Assembly: GCA_963921425.1 (NCBI GenBank) | Contig: OY992833.1 | Coordinates: forward strand, 8,597,738 to 8,661,737 | Source: Dryas octopetala | Taxonomy: Eukaryota > Streptophyta > Magnoliopsida > Rosales > Rosaceae | Direction of reading: 5' to 3' | DNA length: 64,000 nt | Shown here: one piece after another, positions 44,624 through 55,455 of the stretch | Numbering within the stretch: position 1 is the first letter of the stretch | Layout: each line of letters starts with the position of its first letter | The notes under the pieces: model-generated | Database searches by the model: none | Told to the model about the DNA's origin: nothing | What the model saw: only the letters and a program-made list of their open reading frames with translations | Program-made: the position numbers and the translations under genes

Positions 44624-47600
44624 GTTTAAAATAGAAGAAATGGGAAAAAGAATCTTGAGGGAATCTACTAGAAGGATCTGGAATCTGGAAGGAATCTTTG
44701 GAGAATCTCAGACAGAATCTTTTGAGAAATCTTTTTGGTCAAGGTTGACTTTTGGTCAAAGTCAAAAGTCAAAGGTCAAAGTCAATGGTCAACCATGCCA
44801 CATCATCACATGACATGGACCACACATGCAGCCCATACACTATGAGCCATGCGCATAACCCTAGCCCAAAGGACCAAGGCCATGCGCCTATTGCAAGCCC
44901 AATTGGAGGAAGCCCAAGTTGTGCCATTTCAAGGTCCAAGAGCCCAAGCCTATGCCGCACTCACTCATCTGACCCAAGGCCCAAGGAAGGAATCCTTCAT
45001 GCTCAAGGGAAATCTCATAAGATTCAGTCAAAGATCACAAGGAATCCTAGTTGAAGAAAAAGTCAAAACCCTGAATATGAACACTAAATTTTGACAGTGA
45101 TTCTGTATTTCTACAGAGAGAATCAGATGTCATGCCATATATGGTTGGAAAGCTACGGATGTTAGCTTCGCAAGGAATTTTACGGATTTCAATTCCGAGT
45201 TTTCTAGCTCAAGATATGACCATTTTAGTGGAGGTAGCGCAGCAGTTCCGCGAGCTGAAAAGAAGTTACGCCCAAAAAGAGCCAAACTCATACAGCAAGC
45301 CCATCCCATTCAGCCATCACGTCACTTCTATGCAGCCCATGCAACTCACTGTTGATGTGTTTTCTTAGAACAAAATAAACAATTATCTCATTCTAAGTTT
45401 ACTCGCAAGTGCACGAATCGCATCAGTAGCAAAGCGTACAAGCACGAGGTCGATCCCACAGGGAATGGTTAATAAGCAACAAATCAATGCAATTAATCAC
45501 TAGAATAACTAAATGGGGGGTTTTGAAAAGATGGAACACACGCACACATCACCACACACACACACGCTTTATTCTATCTTGCAATGTTGAGTTTTCGGTT
45601 TCAAATCAGATAAGCATGCAATAACCATCCAAGGCTAATGACAGTTAATTTGAACACAACATATTAAAGTTTGATAGCTAAAAAGGTTTGACTAGTTACT
45701 TTCTCGCCATTGTTCTCCTAATGCATAAACTAAGAGCTTCTTGGGCCTTCCTTAGCCAGTTAACCTACATGTTCCCTAGTTCAAGCTAAGGCAGCTGTTA
45801 CCCATGCAGGAGTCATTAAGTTTTATGAGAACGTCAAACATGCACAACATATAAGCTTTGACTATTTCCTTATAGAGGTCGCCCAACCCCACTACCAAGA
45901 ATAATCCCTTATTCCCTTGTTACTTGTGGTTTAGTGTCTTTGACTATTTCACAGCTAGACCTAACAGATAAACTAGATGCAATTACCCTAAGGTGGCCAG
46001 TCAAAGGATGCAAACAACTAGTGACGGGGGTTCTAATAGATAGTGGAAATTTAATATGCGCAAACATCAAACTAACAGACCAAGAGACGGATAAACGATT
46101 TTTTAGAACATGCAAATCCATTAATCGACCTACGACTAACATGCAAGATAGAATAACTAACCTACATAATTAAATTAAATAAAACAAAACAGAAACTAAT
46201 AAATACACAAAGTCCCAATTCATGCTTGCTAAAGGAAATCAGAAACGCAAACTTAAGGAAATTAAAAGCATACACGAATTGAACTCAGCAACATGAATTA
46301 AAAGAAATAAAGAGATAACTAAATAAAATCAGAAACTTAATTAAAAATATTCAGAAGCATAATCCAACAATTAAAATAGAAACTAGAAGGAAAAAGAAAG
46401 CAAAAATCAGAGGTGCAAACACATGGGGGCTGCGGCAAGGAGAGAGGAAGAAGGAGGCACCTAGCAAGCAGGAGGAACTCACGGCAAGGTGAGCTATGGC
46501 TTGCGGCAGCAGGCTGGTCCTTCTCTCTCTCACTTGTCACGCCACCCTCTCTCTCTAAGTCTCTCTCTGAATTCGGCTCCCCTTACAAGAAATAAAAGCT
46601 GAAACTAAAAACCTAAAACAGAAAAATAAAACTAGGAGAAGAGAAGCGAATTTCGGCTGGAGTGTGTAGGTGCAAAAAGTGATGCTAGGGTTCTGAATGA
46701 AAGGGATTTAAATAGAGGAACATTCCTTGAGAGGCAAGGAGGCTGAAGCTTGCGGCTGCTAGGGTTTCCCTTTCCTAGTTGCTTGCGGCTTCAGCTAGGG
46801 CTAGCTGACTAGGGCCTTGCGTGTTGGGCTGCTCCCTTTGGGCTTAAGTGGCTCACGCCTAGCCTAGCTAGGGTCCCTCCTTGGCGCATGGGCTGGTAGT
46901 CTTGGGCTTTGGGCTTGCATGTTGGGCTTCCATGTTGGGCTTCAGTTGCTTGCACAAGATGGGCTAGGGTTTCACTCCATGGGCTTCCATCTTGGGCTTG
47001 TCACCTTGAGCTTGCGCATGGCCCCTTGGCTGCTAGGGTTTGCATGGCATGCATGCGCATGCATGGGCTGCCATCTTCCTCCTTGCGCATGGCCTTTGGG
47101 CTGCTAGGGTTTGGGCCCATGCATGTGCATGCATGGCCCACTTGGTTCGGCATCCCTAGGGCCCATGGGCCCTCCACTTTTGACTTCCCATTTTGCCCCT
47201 CATTTCCATTTGAATTCAAATCCATTTCTTCCCTCCATTCATTTCCATGGATGTCCACCACCTTCTGGAAGGTTTTGGAACCTTGAAAAACATTTCCTGG
47301 TGCAACTAGGATTCCTTGAAAATGAGAGATTCCTTATCCATTTCGACTTCTCGTAATGACCATATTGCCCCTGGGGTCTCCTAGTGTCACTAGGACTCCT
47401 TTCCCTAGTTGGGTTAGATTTCCTAGTTCAACCAGGATTTCCTGTTCGAATCAGGATTTCACAATTCTGGCTCCGCAATGATGGTTCTGGACTTGATGTT
47501 TCCTAGTGTGACTAGGAATCCTTATTTGACTAGGATTTCTGCACTTTTCCTGGTTTGACCAGGATTTCACTCGTTTTCCTGGTTTGACCAGGAAATGTCC

Positions 47601-49104
47601 CAAAATGGCTCTATTTGCTTCTTTTTCTCATTTCTGCTTCATTTGACCTGAAAACACAAAAACAAGACAAGAAACACAAAATAGCGAGTTCTAACACTCT
47701 AGGTCAAGGAATTAGTATCATAAAGTGATGCAAAATGCACACTCATCACTCACGCCACTTGCAGCCCATTCCAAGCTTCCTTGCGCCAGCCCACTTGCAA
47801 GTTACTTAAGCCCATCACGCCTACAAGGATTCAGCCAGCCCACTTGCAAGTCACTTAAGCCCATGTTCTTTTAATGAAACCCTAGCCGCACCTTGTCTTT
47901 TCCTTGCCTCCCAAGGAATCCTCACCCTACCTCTATAAATATATCTCATTCTCTCACACTTTAGAGAAGATTTTCATTAGGTTAGAAAATTCAGAAAAGA
48001 GAGAGCAGCCGAATTGGGAGAGAGAGTAAAAGGGTGGCGCCACTTGAGGGAGAATGAGAGACCATGTGCCGCAGCCCTAGCTCACCTTTGCCATGAGCCT
48101 CCTTGCTGCTATGTCTCTCCTCTTCTTCTCTCTTGTGCCGCTGGCACCCTCTTGTGATGTTCTTTGTTTTTCTTTTGATTTTCTTCTTTTTCTTTAGTTA
48201 ATTAGTTTGTTCTTGCTTTCATTGTGGATTCAATAATTATAATGGAAGTTAGATCTTTTATTTTCTTTATTATTATGTTTTGAGTTTTTATTGCTTTGCT
48301 AAGTTGGATGATGAAACTTTAATTGTGAGTTATGCAATGGTGACACTTGTGATTTAATTTGATTCATGTAGTAAATCCTTGATCTCTAGTAAAATTAATT
48401 CTATTTGTTTGCACCTTTTGACTAGCTACCTTAGGGTAATTGCATCTAGATTATGTTGTGAAATTAAATAAGCTCAAAAGGATGATAATTTCAATTGGCA
48501 GCAAATGAGTATCTTAAGAACATACTCATGAGAAAAGGAGTCATTGGATGTTCATAGGTTACATTAAGGTGGGTCTATGCTCCATGTGTTTACCGTTTTC
48601 ACAAAACTTAATGACTCTTGTATGGATAACAGTTGCCCTAGGGAATGCCTAACAAAGCTCTTAGGGAACATGCAAGTTAACTGACTAAGGGAGGTCGAAG
48701 AAGCTCTCAGTATATGCATAAGGAGAACAATAGTTAGGAGTGTCCTCAAAAAGCCTTCGGCTGGTAAACTTTATTACATTTATGCATTACCTTGAATTGT
48801 TAGGTTGTATTTCCATCAATTGGTGTGGATTTTGAATTCTTAGCATTGCAATTGTCTGTGTGTGTGTGTGTGTATGTGGTGTGTGTGAGTTTCACAATCT
48901 ACAAACCCCCCCTGCCGTGTGTGTGTGTTTGGTGAATCTATTTGGTAAGTTGAATTGGTTTGATGTATATTTTACCTATTCCTCGCGGGAATGACCTCGT
49001 ACTTATACGCTATGCTTACATGAGCGATTCGTATACATGCGAGCTACAACTTGGTATTCGTTTCTAAATTCCAAGTAAAACAAGTTGTACAAAAAGGAGC
49101 AACA
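44624..49104 (+). mobile_element. C3: truncated type-C LTR, plus strand, interrupted by A5
   Basis: The sequence is 44624-45349 plus 47754-49104. It starts inside the LTR (AAGAAATGGGAAAAAGAATC; the first 200-250 bp are missing) and ends AAAAAGGAGCAACA at 49104. Its CCCAAAGGACCAAGGCCATG (about 44871) pairs in inverted fashion with the end of C2. The arms differ by visible substitutions, so C2 and C3 are two diverged insertions rather than a fresh inverted duplication. A TATA box (CTATAAATATATC) lies near 47934. Confidence 0.8.
45350..47748 (-). mobile_element. A5: solo type-A LTR, minus strand, inside C3
   Basis: 2399 bp on the plus strand, TGTTGATGTG to CACTCATCA, with exact TSD CTCAC (45345-45349 and 47749-47753). 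The LTR is complete, with the palindrome array in its right-hand part (about 47290-47600). No internal region is present. Confidence 0.93.
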
Positions 49105-51437
49105 CAAAAACATCAAATTCAACTGTTTCGCCAAGAACAGACATCGTCAACTTCCCATTACTTACATCCATCTTGGTGTTTGCCGTGGCCATGAATGGTT
49201 TTCCGAATATGATTGGTAGCTCTTTTCCTCTAATTGGGGTATCCTCCATTTCAAGAATAATAAAATCCGCGGGCATGATCAAATCTGCAACCCGCACTAG
49301 TACATCTTCAACCACACCTTTCGGAACCTTAACTGAACGATCTGCCAATTGAAGAGTAACACTAGTGGGTTTAAGCTCTCCTATACCCAACTACGCAAAA
49401 ACTGATTACGGCATCAAATTGATACTTGCACCCAAATCCAACAATGTTTTTTCAAATTTATGATTCCCAACCAAACATGGGATCGTAAAACTGCCAGGGT
49501 CTTTCAACTTAGGCGGCAACTTCCTCTGCAAAACAGCACTCACTGCTTCACTTAAACACACTTGCTCATGTTTTTTGAATCTCCTTTTATGTGTACACAA
49601 TTCCTTCAAGAACTTAGCATACTTAGGAATCTGCTGAATAGCATCAAGCAAAGGAATGTTGATTTCCACTTTCTTAAACATCTCTAATATTTGCTTGGCT
49701 TGCTCATCCTTATTTTGCTTCCTTTGACGTTGAGGGAAAGGTAATGGAGCTCTTGGGGTAGAGGAAGTAGTCACGGCCTTCTTGCTAGCTTGCGTAGCAT
49801 TGAGCTTTTCTTGTTTTTTTCTTTTCTCCTCTTCCTCATCCTTAACCTTAACTTTATCCCTCTTGTACTTTTCCACTTGTTCAGTCTCTAAAATCTCAAT
49901 TTCATCCTCATTGTCTTGATTATCATCTTGAGTAGTGCCCACCTTGTTGTCAATAACTCTCCCACTTCTCAAAGTAGTGATTGCTTCGGCCTTATCTTGA
50001 ATTGGTGCATCCTTTACCACTTTATCCAAAGTTAAGGTCACTTGTTCCAATTGGGCTTCCAAGTTCGAGATAGATTTCGCTGTAACATTCAACTGCTCCT
50101 CAGTTTTATTCATGAATGACTTGGTATCATTAGACATCGAAGTTGTACTCTAAGCTAATGCGGCAATCATATCCTCCAAATAAGTGCTTCGTTGCTCAAC
50201 AGGGGACTATACACTCGGTCTAACTTTAACTTTTTCAACCTCAAAACATGGCTCTCCTTGTGATGACCTAGCTTCTTGATTTGCCCTCATAACCTACATC
50301 ATCTACTTAAACTCAGACATCTCAGCTTCCATAGCTAATTTCTTTTCCACTCTTTTCCGTCTATTCCATTGTTGCGAATTCAATCCCAATGTTTTCAGTG
50401 CTCCTCCACATGTCATATCCACCATGCTTCTTCAAAAGTCTAGTCCATGCTTCTTCAAAAGTCTTCTTTTTCAGTGCTCAAAAGTCTTCAAAAGTCTAGT
50501 CCATGCTTCTTCAAAAGTCTTCCTCAACATCCCATCTAGTCCATGCTTCTTCAAAAGTCTTCTATTTCAGTGCTCAAAAGTCTTCAAAAGTCTAGTCCAT
50601 GCTTCTTCAAAAGTCTTCCTCAACATCCCGTCTAGTCCATGCTTCTTCAAAAGACTTCTTTTTCAGTGCTCCTCCGCATGTCATATCCACCATGTTACGA
50701 TCTTGATCTAATAAACCCTCATAAAAATATTCAATCTGCATCCATGGGGCAAAATTATGATGTAGACATGAATTCAAAAGCCCTTGGTACCTTTCCTAAC
50801 TCTCATGAAACACTTCATCCTCTGATTGTGTAAACCCCAAGATTTGCTTCCTCACATTGGTAGTCTTACTAACTGGATAGAACCTCAAGAGAAACTTAGA
50901 TGCCAGTTCTTCCCATGTTTTAATAGAAGCAACCTGCAAGGAAAACAACCAATTTTTAGCTTTAGCTTTATCTTTAAGAGAGAATGGAAATAACCTTAAC
51001 TTCCTTTGATCATCGCTCAACCTTCTCAGCTTGCCAATCTCGCATATCGCATGAAATTCCTTAATATGCACGTAGGGATCTTCTCCTTCTAAACCATGAA
51101 ATGATGGAAGAAGTTTGATTGTTCCACTTGAAATTTCGAAATCAGCTTCCACTTGAGAGTAAGCAATGCATGTAGGTTATGATAGAAGCGTTGGAGACGA
51201 ATAATCACTCAAAGGTATTCTCATTTGAGAGGCACTCGGCTGCAAGGTCTCCTCGACTTCCTCCTCTTGTTTTTCTTCTTCGTATGCTCCTTCAGATTCA
51301 CTCCCTCTCGGCGACACAAGAGTTGACCTCATCCTTAACAGTCTCCAATTGAGTCTCGGCCTACCCTTCTATGCACTCAGCACCTTTTGGACTTCTGCAC
51401 GTGAAAGAAAAGTGATCTTCGAATTTGATTCTTCCAT
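49105..51437 (-). pseudogene. H0 gag-protease pseudogene
   Basis: The start codon is at 51437 on the minus strand (MEESNS..., as in B1). The capsid domain spans about 50700-51150 (LLPSFHGLEGEDP), with a 96-bp tandem expansion inside it. The coiled-coil and acidic tail occupy about 49850-50140, and the protease (DLGASINLMP) about 49400-49450. Stops include a TAG near 50150 and two just after LMP near 49390-49410, and there are frame changes. It is interrupted before RT by C2/C3. Its coding segments parallel those of B1 gag-pro. Confidence 0.86.
50441..50660 (-). repeat. 96-bp tandem repeat within H0 gag
   Basis: TAGTCCATGCTTCTTCAAAAG recurs in near-identical form at 50441, 50497, 50537, 50593 and 50633, with spacings of 56, 40, 56 and 40 bp, so the period is 96 bp (just over two units). 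B1 gag has the source segment once. 96 is a multiple of three. The plus-strand open frame here is its antisense shadow. Confidence 0.88.
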
Positions 51438-51553
51438 TGTACCTTAGAAGCAAGAGAAATCAGCAAGAACCAAAAATAAAAAAAGAAAATAAAACGTAAC
51501 TAAAAATGACTTAACTAAAGTTAATTAAACTAGCAATCAACACAAATAACAAT

Positions 51554-51571
51554 TCCTCGGCAACGGCACCA
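51554..51571 (-). other. H0 primer-binding site (tRNA-Asp, decayed)
   Basis: On the minus strand this reads TGGTGCCGTTGCCGAGGA, with two changes from the perfect tRNA-Asp complement. Both are C-to-T or G-to-A, as expected from deamination of methylated cytosine. It lies six bases from the LTR. Confidence 0.85.
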
Positions 51572-51577
51572 AAAACT

Positions 51578-52866
51578 TGTTGTATGTTTTCCTAGAGCAA
51601 ATTAATTAACCTTTTACCGAGTTCTAGGTTAACTCGCAAGTGCACGAATCACGGAGTAGCAAAGTTTGCAAATACGAGGTCGATCCCACAGGGAATTGTA
51701 TTAGTGTAATGATTATTAACTCAATTAATTCAATTAAATCAACTCTAACTCACACACGCAAATAGGGGGTTTTTGATTAGTTTTTGAGACTAGACTAAAC
51801 TAACAAATAAGTAACAAAATTTTAAAATAACAAACTGAATTAATTTAGGTAAGAACAATGATAAAGAAACACTAGGGGTCAGAATCCACCACTAGCATAC
51901 CATTCACCTTACTATGGATACTAACAATCAATATATAAACATGTCAACAAAGTTCGTCTACTAAAAGGTTTGGCTAGTTACTTTTAGCAATTACTCTCCT
52001 TATTGTGCATAACTAAGAGCTTCTTAGGCCTCCCTTAGCCAGTTAACTTACATGTTCCCTAAGCGTACTTAACGCAACTGTTATCCATGCAAGAGTCATT
52101 ACAATTTGTGAGAGTGACAAACATATAGAGCATAGACCCATCCGAATTGTAACCTATGACCATCTATAATCCCTTTTCTCATGAATATTATCTTAGGATA
52201 TCCACTTGTTGCCTATTGAAATTATCATACTTTTGAGCTCATTTAATTTCACAACTTAAATCTAGATGCATGCAACCTAAGGTGATCAGTCAAAGATGCG
52301 AAGCAAATAGAGTCAATTTAAACAGAGATCCAAGATTTGTTAACATGTAAACAATTGAAATATCAATAATCCATAGTTAAAGTAGATAGCATCACTAGGG
52401 CTTCATCCTAGCCCTAGCGAAATATTTAGCTACACATAATTAAATCCATAAATAAATAAAGCATAATTAAACTAGTAAAATAAAAAGGAATAAGGGAGAG
52501 AGAGGTGGTAGCTTGCTGCCCTTAGGCTCCACGGCAAAGCTTCAAGAGAACACGGCAGCAGCAAGGCAACGAGATGGCGGCACAAGGTGATGGCGTGGCT
52601 GCAAGGAGGTGGCGTGGCTGCAAGATCCTTCTCCTTCCCAAAGGATTCGGCACAAAATAAAAGAGAGAGATGTGTAGAGATCAAGAGGTGGCTGCGGCAA
52701 GAGAGTGAGAAGAATGGTGGCTGCCAGGGTAGCGTTAGAAAAAGAAAAGAAGAAAGAGAGAGATAGGGCAGGCAGCAAAGAGAAAGAGAGGCTAGGCTAG
52801 GGTTTCTGAAAATTTTTCAAGACAGAACCCTGTCTTTGAGTTATAAAGATGTATTTATAGAGGAGT
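51578..52866 (-). repeat. H0 5' LTR, partial (type-B-like)
   Basis: On the plus strand this starts TGTTGTATGTTTTCCTAGAGC, the reverse of the type-B LTR end, and continues through the shared U5 module (ACGAGGTCGATCCCACAGGG near 51680). It reaches the TATA region (TATTTATAGAGG near 52853), where E5 interrupts. The U3 part lies beyond E5, outside the window. The open frames at 52472-52778 are low-complexity leader sequence. Confidence 0.82.
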
Positions 52867-55271
52867 TGATGAGTGTGCATTTTGCATCACTTTATGATAC
52901 TAATTTCTTAACCTAGAGTGTTAGAACTCGCTATTTTGTGTTTCTTGTCTTGTTTTTGTGTTTTCAGGTCAAATGAAGCAGAAATGAGAAAAAGAAGCAA
53001 ATGGAGCCATTTTGGGACATTTCCTGGTCAAACCAGGAAAACGAGTGAAATCCTGGTCAAACCAGGAAAAGTGCAGAAATCCTAGTCGAATGAGGATTCC
53101 TAGTCACACTAGGAAACATCAAGTCCATAACCATCATTGCGGAGCCAGAAATGTGAAATCCTGATTCGAACAGGAAATCCTGGTTGAACTAGGAAACCTA
53201 ACCCAACTAGGGAAAGGAGTCCTAGTGACACTAGGAGACCCCAGGGGCAATATGGTCATTACGAGAAGTCGAAATGGATAAGGAATCTTTCATTTTCAAG
53301 GAATCCTAGTTGCACCAGGAAATGTTTTTCAAGGTTCCAGAAGCTTCCAGAAGGTGGTGGACATCCATGGAAATGAATGGAGGGAAGAAATGAATTTGAA
53401 TTCAAATGGAAATGAGGGGCAAAATGGGAAGTCAAAAGTGGAGGGCCCATGGCCCTAGGGATGCCGAACCAAGATGGGCCATGCATGCACATGCATGGGC
53501 CCAAACCCTAGCAGCCCAAAGGCCATGCGCAAGGAGGAAGATGGCAGCCCATGCATGCGCATGCATGCCATGCAAACCCTAGCAGACAAGGGGCCATGCG
53601 CAAGCCCAAGGTGACAAGCCCAAGAGGGAAGCCCATGGAGTGAAACCCTAGCCCATCTTGTGCAAGCAACTGAAGCCCAACATGGAAGCCCAACATGCAA
53701 GCCCAAAGCCCAGGACTACCAGCCCATGCGCAAAGGAGGGACCCTAGCTAGGCTAGGCGTGAGCAACTTAAGCCCAAAGGAAGAAGCCCAACACGCAAGG
53801 CCCTAGTTCAGCTAGCCCTAGCTGAAGCCGCAAGCAACTAGGAAAGGGAAACCCTAGCAGCCGCAAGCTTTATCCTCCTTGCCTCTCAAGGAATGCTCCT
53901 CTATATAAATCCCCTTCATTCAGAACCCTAGCATCACTTTTTTCACCTACACTCCAGCCGAAATTCTTCTCTTCTCCTAGTTTTATTTTTCTGTTCTAGG
54001 TTTTTAATTTCAGAATTTAGTTTTGTTTTAGGGAGAGCTAGCCGAAGGTAAAGAGAGAGAGAGAGAAGTGGCGTGGCTGCAAGGAAGGACACCCCTAAGC
54101 CGCAAGCCCTAGCTCACCATAGCCGTGAGCCAATTGCTTGTGCAAGGTGCCTTCTCTTCCTTGTCTTGCCGCAGCCCCTTCCCCTTGCTTCTTTTGATTT
54201 TTGTTCTAGTTTCCTCTTTTATTGTTGGATTGTGCCTCTGAATCTATTTAATTAATTTGCTGGATTTATTTAGTTTGTCTCTTTATTTCTTTTAGTGCAT
54301 GGTTCTGATTTCATTTAATTTATGCAATTTGATTTAGTTGTTTAGTTTATGTTTTTAAGTTTGTTTAATTTGCGTTTCTGATTTCCGTTAGCAAGCATGA
54401 ATTGGGATTTTATTTATTGGTTGCTGTTTTGTTTTTATTTGTTTCATTTAATTATGTAGGTTAGTTATTCTATCTTGCATGTTAGTCGTAGGTCGATTAA
54501 TGGATTTGCATGTTCTAACAAATCGTTTATCCGTCTCTTGGTCTGTTAGTTTGATGTTTGCGCGTATTAAATTTCCACTATCTATTAGAACCCCCGTCAC
54601 TAGTTGTTTGCATCCTTTGACTGGCCACCTTAGGGTAATTGCATCTAGTTTATCTGTTAGGTTTAGCTGTGAAATAGTCAAAGACACTAAACCACAAGTA
54701 ACAAGGGAATAAGGGATTATTCTTGGTAGTGGGGTTGGGCGACCTCTATAAGGAAATAGTCAAAGCTTATATGTTGTGCATGTTTGACGTTCTCATAAAA
54801 CTTAATGACTCCTGCATGGGTAACAGCTGCCTTAGCTTGAACTAGGGAACATGTAGGTTAACTAGCTAAGGAAGGCCCAAGAAGCTCTTAGTTTATGCAT
54901 TAGGAGAACAATGGCGAGAAAGTAACTAGCCAAACCTTTTTAGCTATCAAACTTTGACATGTTGTGTTCAAATTAACTGTCATTAGCCTTGGATGGTTAT
55001 TGCATGCTTATCTGATTTGAAACTGAAAACTTAACATTGCAAGATAGAATAAGGTGTGTGTGCGTGTGGTGATGTGTGCGTGTGTTCCATCTTTCCAAAA
55101 CCCCCCCATTTAGTTATTCTAGTGATTAATTGCATTGATTTATTGTATATTAACCATTCTCTGTGGGATCGACCTCGTGCTTGTACGCTTTGCTACTGAT
55201 GCGATTCGTGCACTTGCGAGTAAACTTAGGATGAGATAATTGTTTATTTTGTTCTAAGAAAACATTCAACA
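52867..55271 (+). repeat. E5 5' LTR (type A)
   Basis: 2405 bp, TGATGAGTGTGC to AACATTCAACA, as in A4. The palindrome array is at about 53020-53320, the TGGGCC/AAACCCTA/CATGCATG block at about 53440-53720, TATATAAA at 53902-53909, and a long R-U5. Confidence 0.93.
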
Positions 55272-55277
55272 AGTTTT

Positions 55278-55295
55278 TGGCGCCGTTGCCGGGGA
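55278..55295 (+). other. E5 primer-binding site (tRNA-Asp)
   Basis: TGGCGCCGTTGCCGGGGA is a perfect tRNA-Asp complement six bases after the LTR. Confidence 0.93.
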
Positions 55296-55455
55296 ATGGT
55301 GTCTAATATCAATGAATTGGTGTAATTAGTCATTAGAATTAGGTTATATTAGCTAGATTTCAGTTTTTGTTAATTTTTAGTTTTTAATAAATGCCATGCC
55401 TTTATATGCATTCTTTCTACTGATTGTGTGTTTTTCTCTTGATTAGGTGTGTTTT

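Larger units (their letters stand above)
1..52866 (-). mobile_element. H0: old autonomous Athila-type Ty3/Gypsy element, outermost host of the nest
   Basis: This is a degenerate minus-strand element. Its own sequence survives in pieces at 1-799, 39651-40370, 42702-42892 and 49105-52866. Read from high to low coordinates the order is partial 5' LTR, tRNA-Asp primer site, gag, protease, RT and RNase H. The integrase and 3' LTR lie before base 1. The pieces align colinearly with B1 in the same window, which supports one element split by later insertions. Frames are broken by stops and indels throughout, and about 200 bp of the protease-RT linker is missing where the type-C LTRs sit. Its LTR resembles type B, so H0 looks like an older relative of B1. 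The upstream end of the 5' LTR is cut by E5 at 52867 and continues beyond the window. Confidence 0.88.
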
